From assembly GCA_031264145.1 (NCBI GenBank), contig JAISEK010000018.1, positions 1 to 40,766 on the forward strand: a stretch of DNA of 40,766 nucleotides. Direction: 5' to 3'. The notes below the pieces were generated by a model. It had not been told where the DNA came from, did no database searches, and saw only the letters and a list, made by a program, of their open reading frames with translations. Source of the DNA: Deltaproteobacteria bacterium (GTDB lineage Bacteria; Desulfobacterota; Desulfarculia; Adiutricales; Adiutricaceae). Made by a program: the position numbers and the translations under genes. This document shows, in pieces, positions 9,623 to 17,226 of the stretch. Positions within the stretch are counted from its first letter, which is position 1, and each line of letters begins with the position of its first letter.

Positions 9623-10786
9623 CTAGCGGCCCGCGACCTCCAGGGCCTCCAGGAGGGCGGCCACGACCCTGTCCTGGTCGGCCGGCCCCAGGTATGGGTG
9701 CATCGGCAGGCTCATGACCTCGCTGGCGGCCTTCTCGGCCTGGGGGAGCTGGCCCGGTCGGCCGCCCAGGCTGGCGAAGACTGGCTGGAGATGCAGGCAC
9801 TTGGGGTAGTAGACCATGGTCGGCACCCCAAGGCCCCGCATGTGCTCCATGATGGCCGCCCGCCTCTCGGCCGGCACCCGCACGGTGTACTGGGCCCAGG
9901 CGGACAGAAGCCCGCCCGGGACGGCCGGGGCCGAGGGGACCAGGCCGGCCAGGGCCCGCTCGTAGCGGAGGGCCACCTCCTGCCTGGCGTCCAGCTCGGC
10001 CGGGAAGGCGTCGAGCTTGACCAGAAGGACGGCCGCCTGGAGCGTGTCGAGGCGGGAGTTGAGGCCCAGCCGGATGTGCTCGTAGCGGTGCCCGCCTGTC
10101 CCGTGGGCCCTGGAGCTGCGGATGACGTCGGCCAGCTCCACGTTGTTGGTGAAGACGGCCCCGCCGTCGCCGTAGCAGCCCAGAGGCTTGGCCGGGAAGA
10201 AGCTCGTCGCCCCGACCTGGCCCAGGGACCCGGCCTTCCGGCCCCCGTACACGCCCCCGAAGCCCTGGGCCGCGTCCTCCAGGATGACCAGGCCGTGCCG
10301 GTCGGCTATCCGGGCCACGGCCTCGTAGTCGTACGGCAGGCCGAACAGATCCACCGGGATGACGGCCCTGGGGACCAGGAGGCCCTCCCTCTGGACCCGG
10401 CCTATCATCTCCTCCAGGCTCGCGGGATCGATGTTGAAGGTGACCGGGTTCACGTCCACGAAGATGGGCGTGGCCCCCCTCAGGGCCACCACCTCGGCGG
10501 TGGAGAAGAAGGTGAAGGCCGGGCAGAAGACGGCCTCCCCGGGCCCCACGTCCCAGGCCAGGAGGGCCAGCATGAGGGCGTCGGTCCCGTTGGCGCAGGC
10601 CACGCACTCCCTGACCCCTACGTACTCGGCCAGGGCCTCCTCGAGCCTCCTGACCTGGGGCCCCAGGATGTACTGGGCCGAGCCGGCCGCCGCCAGCAGG
10701 GCCTCCCTCAGGGCCGGCTCAAGCCGCAGGAACTGTTTCCGGAGATCGATGAAGGGAAGGCTGTCCACCTTTTCTTGGGACGTCAT
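9623..10786 (-). CDS. wbpE: DegT/DnrJ/EryC1 sugar aminotransferase (WbpE-like)
   Basis: A 387-residue PLP-dependent aminotransferase predicted to put an amino group on C3 of the UDP-3-keto-GlcNAcA made by the neighbouring oxidoreductase. Motifs: PFIDLRKQ at the N-terminus, ACANGTDALMLALLAWDVGPG, the PxxTFFSTAEVVALRGATP stretch, EDAAQGFGGVYGGRKAG, the PLP-lysine motif SFFPAKPLGCYGDGGA, and RLDTLQAAVL. ATG at 10786 was chosen because AAAGGA lies 7 bases upstream and the protein then starts just before the conserved IDL; the open frame further 5' is shadow of wbpBD. It sits between wbpBD and wbpA, 41 and 46 bases away. Confidence 0.88.
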   Translation of the reverse strand: MTSQEKVDSLPFIDLRKQFLRLEPALREALLAAAGSAQYILGPQVRRLEEALAEYVGVRECVACANGTDALMLALLAWDVGPGEAVFCPAFTFFSTAEVVALRGATPIFVDVNPVTFNIDPASLEEMIGRVQREGLLVPRAVIPVDLFGLPYDYEAVARIADRHGLVILEDAAQGFGGVYGGRKAGSLGQVGATSFFPAKPLGCYGDGGAVFTNNVELADVIRSSRAHGTGGHRYEHIRLGLNSRLDTLQAAVLLVKLDAFPAELDARQEVALRYERALAGLVPSAPAVPGGLLSAWAQYTVRVPAERRAAIMEHMRGLGVPTMVYYPKCLHLQPVFASLGGRPGQLPQAEKAASEVMSLPMHPYLGPADQDRVVAALLEALEVAGR

Positions 10787-10827
10787 TGGGGTCCTTTCTC
10801 CCGGCTCGGTTAGTGTCTCTTTGGGCC

Positions 10828-12459
10828 TCAGTCCCCGGCCTCCCTGGGCTCGAGGGGCCCCAGGCCCCCAGGGCCCTCCCGGAAGGCCAGGCCGCACGAG
10901 GGGCAGACCAGGGACCCGGGCAGTTCCAGGCCGCACTGGCAGATCCAGCCCCTGCGCCTGGCCGGCACGCCCACCATGAGCGCGTAGTCGGGGACGTCGG
11001 AGGCCACCACGGCCCCGGCCCCGATGAAGCTGAAGCGTCCCAGCGTGTGGCCGCAGACTATGGTGGCGTTGGCCCCGATGGACGCCCCATACCTGACCAG
11101 GGTCGGCCTCAGCTCGCCCATGCGGCTGATGAAGGCCCTGGGGTTGTGGACGTTGGTGAAGACCATGCTGGGGCCGCAGAAGACGCGGTCCTCCAGGGTC
11201 ACGCCCTCGTACACGCTCACGTTGTTCTGGATCTTGCAGCCGTCCCCTATGACGGCCCGGGGCCCGACGACCACGTTCTGGCCTATGTTGGTGCCGGCCC
11301 CCACGCGAGCCCCGGCCATGACGTGGGAAAAGTGCCAGATCCTGGTCCCCGGGCCCACGCTGGCCCCGGGATCGACTATGGCCGTGGGGTGGGCGAAGAA
11401 GCCCCGCTGGCCGTCGCCAGCCTCGGCCGCGCCCGCCTGGGCGGTTACGGATCCCCTGGCCGGCCGGCCCCTGTTCTCCCTGAGGGCCAGGTCGAGGGCC
11501 AAAAGGACCTTCATGACCTCCAGGGCCTCCCTCCCGTGGCTGTCGGGCGGCTCGGCCCGGCTCGCGACGCAGCCCAGGAAGGCCAGGCACTGCTCCCTGA
11601 GGGACTCCCGCGGCTCCAGGGCGATGGTCCGGCCGGCGGCGTCCCTGACGGCCTCAGGGGTCTGGCCCCTCCAGGCCACCCTGTGGCCGTAGACGGCCAG
11701 CTTGGCCTCCCAGGGCGCCGTGTCGTCGAAGACGGCCATCCCCTCGGTCCCGATGACGGCCAGGCGCTGCTCCTTGAAGGGGTTCAGCCAGCTCAGGGAA
11801 AGGTGGGCCGTGGTCCCGTCGTCGAAGCCCAGGCTGCCCTCGACGATGTCCTCGACCCCGCTGGTCAGATAGCTGGCCCCGTTGGCCTCGACCGACGTGG
11901 GGCTCCGGCCGACGAGGCCCAGGATCATCGCGACGTCGTGCGGGGCGAATGACCAGGCGACGTTCTCGTCCTTCCTTATCTTGCCGAAGTTGTGGCGCCT
12001 GGACCAGACCCTCAGGACCCGCCCCAGCTCGCCGGCGGCGACCATGCGCCTCAGCTCGGCGTAGGCCGGGTGGCGGTTGAGGAGGTGGTCGACCATGAGG
12101 ATGCGCCCGTTCCGGCGGGCGGCCTCGACCATGGCCTCGCCGTCCTCGACGCTGAGGGCCAGGGGCTTCTCCACGAACACGTCGCGGCCGGCGGCCAGGG
12201 CCCGCAGGGCCAGGCCGGCGTGGGTGGGGGCCGGGGTGGCGATGGCCACGGCCGCTATCCCGGCGTCCTCCAGGACCGCGCCGAGGCCGTCCACGGTCCT
12301 GAGGCCGGGATAGGCCGCCTCGATGGCCGAGCGGGTCCCCGGGTCGGGGTCGCAGACGAGCCCCAGGGCCCCCAGGGCGTGGAAATCGCGGACCAGGTTA
12401 CGGCCCCAGTAGCCGGCGCCGACGACGGCCACCCTGGGCGGGGGCTTTGGTTGGGTCAT
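10828..12459 (-). CDS. wbpBD: Fused WbpB-like oxidoreductase and WbpD-like acetyltransferase with zinc ribbon
   Basis: 543 residues with two enzymes in one chain. Residues 1 to about 335 form a Gfo/Idh/MocA NAD oxidoreductase ([29 protein letters not shown], the HLLNRHPAY catalytic region), as in WbpB, which oxidises C3 of UDP-GlcNAcA. From about 355 to 510 lies a left-handed beta-helix acetyltransferase of hexapeptide repeats with the WbpD signature [28 protein letters not shown] and NPRAF. The last 45 residues hold CxC and CxxC pairs (GWICQCG and CPSCG) like a zinc ribbon. With WbpE and WbpA this covers four steps to UDP-GlcNAc(3NAc)A; no WbpI epimerase is present. ATG at 12459 follows GAGGGG. 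Separate genes are the rule in Pseudomonas. Confidence 0.88.
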   Translation of the reverse strand: MTQPKPPPRVAVVGAGYWGRNLVRDFHALGALGLVCDPDPGTRSAIEAAYPGLRTVDGLGAVLEDAGIAAVAIATPAPTHAGLALRALAAGRDVFVEKPLALSVEDGEAMVEAARRNGRILMVDHLLNRHPAYAELRRMVAAGELGRVLRVWSRRHNFGKIRKDENVAWSFAPHDVAMILGLVGRSPTSVEANGASYLTSGVEDIVEGSLGFDDGTTAHLSLSWLNPFKEQRLAVIGTEGMAVFDDTAPWEAKLAVYGHRVAWRGQTPEAVRDAAGRTIALEPRESLREQCLAFLGCVASRAEPPDSHGREALEVMKVLLALDLALRENRGRPARGSVTAQAGAAEAGDGQRGFFAHPTAIVDPGASVGPGTRIWHFSHVMAGARVGAGTNIGQNVVVGPRAVIGDGCKIQNNVSVYEGVTLEDRVFCGPSMVFTNVHNPRAFISRMGELRPTLVRYGASIGANATIVCGHTLGRFSFIGAGAVVASDVPDYALMVGVPARRRGWICQCGLELPGSLVCPSCGLAFREGPGGLGPLEPREAGD

Positions 12460-12593
12460 AGAGGCGTCCCCTCAGGTCGATCGAGGTAACGGGGGTGGAA
12501 AAGGCCGGCGCACGGGCAGGAGGCTTCCCCCCTGGCTGGCCGATCCTCGAAGAACTTGCTCATTCCCGGCCGAGGGGCCGCCCGCCCAGCGGC

Positions 12594-13409
12594 CTACCGG
12601 TTCCCCAGCCCGGCCAGGGCCTGGGCCCGATCCCGGAAGGCCCTGACCTTGTTGTCCAGCGACCAGACCTCCAGGGCCCGCCAAAAATCCGGCTGCCCCT
12701 CCCTGTCAGGCACCAGGACCACCCTGTCGCCGTCCAGGAGGGCCAGATCCCTGATGGTCCTCATCTCGCCGAAGCCGAGGGAGGTCAGGGCGCCCACGTC
12801 CAGGAGCAGGAAGCCGCGCCCGCTTTCCAGGAACGACAGGCAGTCCGGCCCCTCGGCGGCCAGCTGCCCGTCCGCCAGGCCCAGGACCCAGTCGCCCTCG
12901 GCCGGGGGGCCGGCGGGGGAGGGCCCTGCCGCGCCTGCCGGGGGGACGTCCGGGGACGCCTGTCCCGGGGAGGCCTCGGGCAGCGCCGGCGAGCCGGCCA
13001 GCGCAGGCTGGGCCTCGGGCCGTCCCAGGGAGGCCTCGGCCTCGGCGATGGCCTGGTTCAAGGCCGGCAGCCAGTCGACCTCCTCGCCCTCGCCGGCCTC
13101 CAGCCTCGAGAGCAGGGCCTCGACCGCGTCCAGGACCTGAAAAAGCTGGTTTATTATGGCGGGCGGGCAGACGTGGCCGGGGGCGTCGCGAACGGTCTGG
13201 AGCAGGTTCTCGGCCCCGTGGAGCATGCCGTAGAGCCCGCGGAGGTTGACGAAGCCGCTGTTGCCCTTGATGGTGTGGAGGGTGCCCATGAGGGAGTTCA
13301 GGTCATCCAGCGATCCCGGCTGCCTCTCCAGCTCCAGCAGTTGGGTCCCGGCCGTGGTCAGGTGATCCCTCGCGTCAAAAATGAACTCGTCCATCAACTC
13401 GCTGGCCAC
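12594..13409 (-). CDS. HPt phosphotransfer domain joined to a STAS-like domain
   Basis: 271 residues. Residues 1 to about 115 are a histidine phosphotransfer domain of the CheA-P1/HPt kind; LHTIKGNSGF places the phospho-acceptor at His45. A low-complexity Ala/Pro/Gly linker spans about 130-170. The C-terminal part (about 175-270) has the look of a STAS (anti-anti-sigma) domain: a short strand, LLLDVGALTSLGFGEMR, a strand-rich core, and a final helix after EVWSLDNKVRAF. The HPt call is firm; the STAS call is inferred from the pattern. It could pass a phosphate from an unlinked kinase to control of the surface-polysaccharide genes downstream. The start is GTG at 13409 with GGAGGCGG upstream. 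It precedes wbpBD by 134 bases. Confidence 0.7.
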   Translation of the reverse strand: MASELMDEFIFDARDHLTTAGTQLLELERQPGSLDDLNSLMGTLHTIKGNSGFVNLRGLYGMLHGAENLLQTVRDAPGHVCPPAIINQLFQVLDAVEALLSRLEAGEGEEVDWLPALNQAIAEAEASLGRPEAQPALAGSPALPEASPGQASPDVPPAGAAGPSPAGPPAEGDWVLGLADGQLAAEGPDCLSFLESGRGFLLLDVGALTSLGFGEMRTIRDLALLDGDRVVLVPDREGQPDFWRALEVWSLDNKVRAFRDRAQALAGLGNR

Positions 13410-13569
13410 GATTCCGCCTCCAACCCAACAGGGGGCATCAAGGAAGGGCCGCCAGGGCCCTAATGGTGGGGACCGGGGGCCGCCCCCAAAAACCAGCCTG
13501 GGCCCCTCCGGAGGCCGTAAGGCTCCCTGACAGGCCCAGCCGCGGCCGAGGTGGTCCTAATCCGCGGAG

Positions 13570-13578
13570 ATTATAGCA
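13570..13578 (-). promoter_or_regulatory. Extended -10 promoter of the HPt-wbp-tkt run
   Basis: On the minus strand TGCTATAAT (13578-13570) is a perfect extended -10 element (TGn followed by TATAAT). A 4-of-6 -35 (GCGACA) lies about 16 bases upstream. The predicted start near 13563 leaves a leader of about 150 bases before the GTG at 13409. Confidence 0.5.
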
Positions 13579-13588
13579 TGACTCGGGC

Positions 13589-13641
13589 GCCTGTCGCCAC
13601 CTCGCCCTGGCCCGGCCGGCCCTGGCGGCCGGCGACAGGCA
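13589..13641. repeat. Inverted repeat, 10-bp arms
   Basis: GCCTGTCGCC (13589-13598) and its exact complement (13632-13641) flank 33 GC-rich bases directly upstream of the minus-strand promoter and before the tandem duplication. It could be a regulator site or boundary structure; no T-run follows. Confidence 0.4.
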
Positions 13642-13953
13642 CCCCGCGAGAGCAATGGCCCACTCGATCCCAAAATAGCGCCGTTATCGCCATCCGGCCC
13701 TTAACGGAGCTTGCCAATGGGCATTCTCCTCCCGGATGGCAATATGTGGCCTGGCAGCCAACGGTCAGGGGACAGTTTTGACCAAGGGGCCAGAGCGGGT
13801 CCCGGAAACCAAGGAGCGTCATGTTGACTATCCGGTGTCTCATTTCAAATGTGACTTAACTTTAAATGAAATCTATAAACCGCCACTTAAAGCTATTCTT
13901 GGCGACCTCCTCGGCTAAGATAGTCGAACATCGCAAAAATTAAAAAAATTTAG

Positions 13954-13982
13954 TTGACAGGGATAACTTTTTTGACTACACT
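13954..13982 (+). promoter_or_regulatory. Strong sigma70 promoter in repeat copy 1
   Basis: Perfect -35 TTGACA (13954-13959), 17-base spacer, -10 TACACT (13977-13982). An A/T-only run just upstream (about 13936-13951) resembles an UP element, as found before stable RNA genes. Both hexamers and the spacing are kept in copy 2 although the spacer has diverged. Confidence 0.6.
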
Positions 13983-13988
13983 TCGTCC

Positions 13989-14121
13989 CACGTGGTTACT
14001 ATGCATACCTAGCGCCTAGGCGTAGCTTTCTTGTTCGCCTAATTTCCATACACAACCCCTCCTGAGCCAAAACAAGACAATGGCAAAGGGTCATGAATTC
14101 CATCCGCGCCCGGGCCTTACT
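13989..14121 (+). ncRNA. Candidate small RNA, copy 1
   Basis: The DNA downstream of the copy 1 promoter has no usable reading frame but is conserved in copy 2. It holds a small hairpin, CCTAG-CGC-CTAGG (about 14006-14018), followed by an unpaired-looking segment and a GC-rich end near GCCCGGGCC. No typical terminator with a T-run is seen, so the 3' end is unknown. It matches no RNA class I recognise. Confidence 0.3.
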
Positions 14122-14470
14122 GGCCGCCACCGGGCCGGGGCTTTACGTTTCCTGGCACGATCCGGGGCCAGTTCGATCCCAAAGTACCACTATTATCATC
14201 AGCCCACACTTAACAAAGCTTGCAAAAAATAAATTCTCCTCTCAGATGACAATATGTGGCTTGACAGACAAAGGATAATTTTGACCAAGGCCCAAAGGAC
14301 CCCAGAAACCATACCAGAAATTAAGGCGTGTCATATTGACTATCAAGCCATTGCCGTATTTCAAATGTCATTTAGCCTTATATGAAGTCCACGAAACCTC
14401 AACTTAAAGCCATTCTTTTGGTCCACCTCGGCTAAGATGGTCGAACATCGCAAAAATAAAAAAAATTTAG

Positions 14471-14499
14471 TTGACAAGGACAAATTTTTAGATTACACT
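14471..14499 (+). promoter_or_regulatory. Strong sigma70 promoter in repeat copy 2
   Basis: TTGACA (14471-14476), 17-base spacer, TACACT (14494-14499), with the same A/T run upstream. It could drive the copy 2 RNA, or a long-leader transcript of the XRE gene at 14850. Confidence 0.6.
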
Positions 14500-14505
14500 T
14501 CGCCT

Positions 14506-14727
14506 CACGTGGTTACTATGCATGCCTAGTGCCTAGGTGTGGTTTTCTTGTTCGTCTAATTTCCATATACGACTCTTCTAGAGCCAAAACAAGATAACGG
14601 CAAAGGGGCAGGATTTCCGTCCATGCCCGGGCCTTTCGGGACAATCCCGGATCGGGCCCCGGGCCGTCCCTCCCAGATACTGGGCCCCTGGCCTGTGACC
14701 CGGCAGCCGCCGGGTCACAGGCCAGGG
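14506..14727 (+). ncRNA. Candidate small RNA or long leader, copy 2
   Basis: This is the counterpart of the copy 1 RNA, with hairpin CCTAG-TGC-CTAGG. At the base of that hairpin one pair changes from A/C to G/T and another from C/A to C/G, which tends to preserve or improve pairing. The transcript would run into the 19-bp inverted repeat at 14686-14727, a possible 3' structure. Otherwise it continues to the XRE gene. Confidence 0.3.
14686..14727 (+). repeat. Perfect 19-bp inverted repeat, 4-base loop
   Basis: The arms 14686-14704 and 14709-14727 are exact complements, separated by AGCC, giving a very stable hairpin. There is no T-run after it, so it is not a classic intrinsic terminator. It lies 122 bases before the XRE gene and could end the upstream RNA or be an operator. 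Confidence 0.7.
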
Positions 14728-14849
14728 CGTCCTGGTTTCCGGGGATCCTGGCCGCCCATGGCCCGGATCCGCATACCTTCCCAAGCCCGGCGTGGGGCCG
14801 GCTTTAGGGAAAACATCCATAAACGCCTCTAAACACAAGGAGAAACACG

Positions 14850-15062
14850 ATGCAGGAACCCGCCAAAGTCAATCCCCAGGCCTTCGCCACGGCCAGAAAG
14901 TCACAGCTCCTGGACAAGAATTCCCTGGCCCGCATGGCCGGCGTGTCCTCTCTGACCATCACCCGCCTGGAGACAGGCAAGCCCGTCCTCCTGAGCAACA
15001 TCAAGAAGGTCATGCAGGCCCTGGGCTACACCGTGGCCGACAAGGATCGCTTCTTCATGTAG
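14850..15062 (+). CDS. Small XRE-family HTH regulator (paralogue A)
   Basis: A 70-residue, single-domain XRE/Cro-type DNA-binding protein: LLDKNSLARMAGVSSLTITRLETGK is the helix-turn-helix, followed by IKKVMQALGYTV. ATG at 14850 has AAGGAG 8 bases upstream. It resembles the protein at 22567 in sequence and in its leader, so the two are paralogues. No toxin gene lies beside it. It may be transcribed from the copy 2 promoter of the tandem repeat, 350 bases upstream, and could be autoregulated through the hairpin between them; this is inference. Confidence 0.8.
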   Translation: MQEPAKVNPQAFATARKSQLLDKNSLARMAGVSSLTITRLETGKPVLLSNIKKVMQALGYTVADKDRFFM

Positions 15063-15358
15063 GCCCAGGGACCCGCCCGTTCTTCCCGGCCCGAAGGCGC
15101 CCCCTGGCCTTTGGGCCGTTTTTTCTCAGCCCCCGGCCTGCCAGGCTGGGTCTTGATATTTTGGCCAGAATGGCGTTTAATGTCGCAAGCGGCTCCAAGC
15201 CCAGGCACGCACTGGCACTGGCGTCCGTAGCCAGGCCAGGGGAGGCGAAAGACGCCTTGCCGGACTCTCGATCTGGCTAAATCAATGGAAAACCGATCAA
15301 AAAATTATTAAAGACGCCAATTGATATATACTATCGAACCATGAGCTAAAAAGGAATC

Positions 15359-15496
15359 ATGCCTGTAGCCATCAAATATGACTTGCCTGGCGGCCTCGTA
15401 TATCCTCGGATCCTAATGCCTGAGGCGAGTCCGCCGATCGCCCGGGTGCGGACATCCCCTTGGGCGGCCTTCGCCATAGGTTGGCGCTCATGCTGA
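15359..15496 (+). CDS. Doubtful 45-residue reading frame
   Basis: A short frame with a good ribosome site (AAAAAGGA before ATG at 15359) and an upstream AT-rich stretch holding TATACT (about 15328-15333). The peptide starts MPVAIKYDLPGGLV and is not recognised. Codon use only partly fits the genome. It may be a small protein, or the 5' end of a lost gene. Confidence 0.2.
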   Translation: MPVAIKYDLPGGLVYPRILMPEASPPIARVRTSPWAAFAIGWRSC

Positions 15497-15893
15497 CGAC
15501 CAAAAATGACCTGGCTTGAAGCCCATTATTGATTCTTTAATCTGGCAAAGACATGGCCTTTGCGTGACCGGCGAGATTGATTCGGACTTGAAAACACCCT
15601 TCCAGAGAACCTAACTCCCATTAATTTTTGGTTCCCTCGCGCGCCATCCCTGACTGGTGGCGTGAGTCCTTCCCATTTTTCTGCCAGGCCCGTTCCCTTC
15701 CCGTTGTCAGGGGGGAGCCGGTTCGATCCCCGCCCGCGAGGCGGCGATGGATGGTTCTCGCCGCCCGGCCCGCGACGGCATCCTCCCGACGCCTCACCGG
15801 ACGGCCGCGGGCGAGGGGGCCGCGGCCCACTCCACTCGCCCGGGGGGTCGGGTACCCCCATGGACGACGTGGCGTTAGCCCAGGACTAGCCTC
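15497..15893. other. Intergenic region without supported gene
   Basis: Mixed GC content, no frame with the genome's codon bias, and no tRNA. The GGTTCGATCC string near 15719 looks like a T-loop, but there is no acceptor stem around it. It ends in two hairpins before the MFS gene. Confidence 0.5.
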
Positions 15894-15920
15894 CTCCGCG
15901 CCGCCCCTGGCGCGGAGTTT
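15894..15920 (+). terminator. Hairpin with short T-run upstream of the MFS gene
   Basis: CTCCGCGCC (15894-15902), a 6-base loop, GGCGCGGAG (15909-15917), then TTT. It is the first of two tandem structures in the leader region. Confidence 0.5.
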
Positions 15921-15935
15921 CCCGGTCCGTCCGCC

Positions 15936-15959
15936 GCCCCCTGGGCCGGGGGGCTTTTT
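15936..15959 (+). terminator. Intrinsic terminator or attenuator 40 bases before the MFS gene
   Basis: GCCCCC (15936-15941), a 7-base loop, GGGGGC (15949-15954), then TTTTT: a standard rho-independent terminator. No gene precedes it closely on this strand, so it may attenuate transcription into the MFS-Rnf-like operon. Confidence 0.6.
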
Positions 15960-15999
15960 GCGGCCCAGGCGCGGGACAGGCCCCAACGAGAGGCCCACG

Positions 16000-17226
16000 A
16001 TGCCACCTCCCCCACCCCAGGAGCCCTCCCAGGAGCCCGTCTTCGGCGGCCCCAAGCCCCCGCTGTGGACGCCGACCTTCGCGACCTTCATCCTGATAAA
16101 CTTCTTCATATTCCTGGGCTTCGACATGCTCCTGCCGACGTTGTCGGTGTATCTGGACGCCCAGGGCTGCTCGAAGGAGGAGATCGGCCTGATCTTCGGC
16201 TCCTTCGCCGTCTCCTCGGTCTTCAGCCGCCTGATGAGCGCCCGCCTCTCCCGCCGGCTGGGGGCCACCAGGGTCCTGAGGTGCGGGCTGGCCATCTGCT
16301 TCGTGGGCTCGATTACCTTCTTCCTGGTCCCCCACCAGCTCTTCTACGCCCTGGCCAGGCTCCTCCACGGGGCCGGGGTGGGCCTGACCTCCACGCTCAT
16401 GGTCTCCATGGCCGCCCAGGTCATCCCGCCCCAGCGCCTTGGCGAGGGCCTGGGCTACCTCGGCCTGGGGGCCACGGTGGCCCTGGCCATCGGCCCGCTG
16501 GTGGGCCTGGACCTGGCCCAGACCCACGGCTACAGGGCCATGTTCTCGTCGGTCGCCCTGTGCTCGGTCATCGCCGGGCTCATCAGCCTCTCGCTGCCCT
16601 TCATCCGCCTGGCCTCGGACCTGGCCCCCGATCCCCCCGGCCTCGGGTCCCTCATAGAGACCAGGGCCCTGGCGCCGGCCTCGCTGATCTTCATCATGGG
16701 CTCGGCCTCCTGCGCCGTGACCGCCTTTTTGGCCATCTACTGCCAGGAGATCGGCCAGGGCGACGCGGCCATTTTCTTCGTGGTCTCGACCATCGGGACC
16801 CTCTCGGCCAGGATGACCACCGGGCGGCTCTATGACCGCTACGGCCCGGCCATGGTCATCCCCCCGGGGGCCGTGGTCCTCATCGCCTCCATCCTCATGC
16901 TGGTGGCCTTCCCGTCCAGGGGCCCCATGACCGTCGCGGCCATAGTCTACGGCCTGGGCATAGGCTCCCTCTTCCCGGCCATCCAGGCCCTCACCCTGGC
17001 CTCGGTCCCCGCCGGCCGCCGCACGGCCGCCTCCGCGGCCTTCTTCATCTGCTTCGATCTGGGCATAGGCCTGGGCACCCTGTCCCTGGGCCTCCTGGCC
17101 GGCCACTTCGGCACCTTCAGGGTGGTGTACCTGGCCTCGCCGGTCATGCTGGCCTTCCTGGTCGTGGCCTTCTTCGCCATCGTCCCCAGGCGGGCCGGGC
17201 CCGGGCACCCAGGGGCCTCTGGCTGA
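16000..17226 (+). CDS. MFS transporter
   Basis: A 408-residue major facilitator with about 12 hydrophobic segments. It has a cytoplasmic Pro-rich N-terminus, the inter-helix 2-3 motif region (MSARLSRRLGATRVLRCG), and a repeated counterpart in the second half (MTTGRLYDRYGPAMVIPPG). The substrate cannot be told from sequence; the overall look is of a proton-linked drug or sugar exporter. ATG at 16000 was chosen over an earlier in-frame start because the frame before it carries the terminator hairpins and lacks membrane segments; GAGAGG lies upstream. Its stop TGA overlaps the ATG of the RnfC-like gene (TGATG), so the transporter is translationally tied to the redox genes. Confidence 0.85.
   Translation: MPPPPPQEPSQEPVFGGPKPPLWTPTFATFILINFFIFLGFDMLLPTLSVYLDAQGCSKEEIGLIFGSFAVSSVFSRLMSARLSRRLGATRVLRCGLAICFVGSITFFLVPHQLFYALARLLHGAGVGLTSTLMVSMAAQVIPPQRLGEGLGYLGLGATVALAIGPLVGLDLAQTHGYRAMFSSVALCSVIAGLISLSLPFIRLASDLAPDPPGLGSLIETRALAPASLIFIMGSASCAVTAFLAIYCQEIGQGDAAIFFVVSTIGTLSARMTTGRLYDRYGPAMVIPPGAVVLIASILMLVAFPSRGPMTVAAIVYGLGIGSLFPAIQALTLASVPAGRRTAASAAFFICFDLGIGLGTLSLGLLAGHFGTFRVVYLASPVMLAFLVVAFFAIVPRRAGPGHPGASG

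Larger units (their letters stand above)
13667..14638 (+). repeat. Tandem duplication of a ~517-bp non-coding unit
   Basis: Two diverged direct copies, about 13667-14121 and 14175-14638, match in the same order along their length: the cgatccca start, CAATATGTGGC, TTTTGACCAAGG, the AT-rich run before the promoter, CACGTGGTTACTATGCAT, TTTCTTGTTCG and GAGCCAAAACAAGA. The offset drifts from 508 to 517 bases through small indels. By eye, identity is roughly 75-85% and highest around the promoter. The AT-rich core contrasts with the surrounding DNA. No frame is conserved between the copies, so the unit is not a duplicated protein gene. Confidence 0.85.

Noticed and set aside
13571-13843. 90-codon minus-strand frame in repeat copy 1
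   Set aside because: The equivalent frame in copy 2 has a stop soon after, there is no ribosome site, and it lies in non-coding repeat DNA.
15700-15745. GGTTCGATCC string resembling a tRNA T-loop
   Set aside because: No acceptor, D or anticodon arm can be folded around it and the T-stem has a mismatch.
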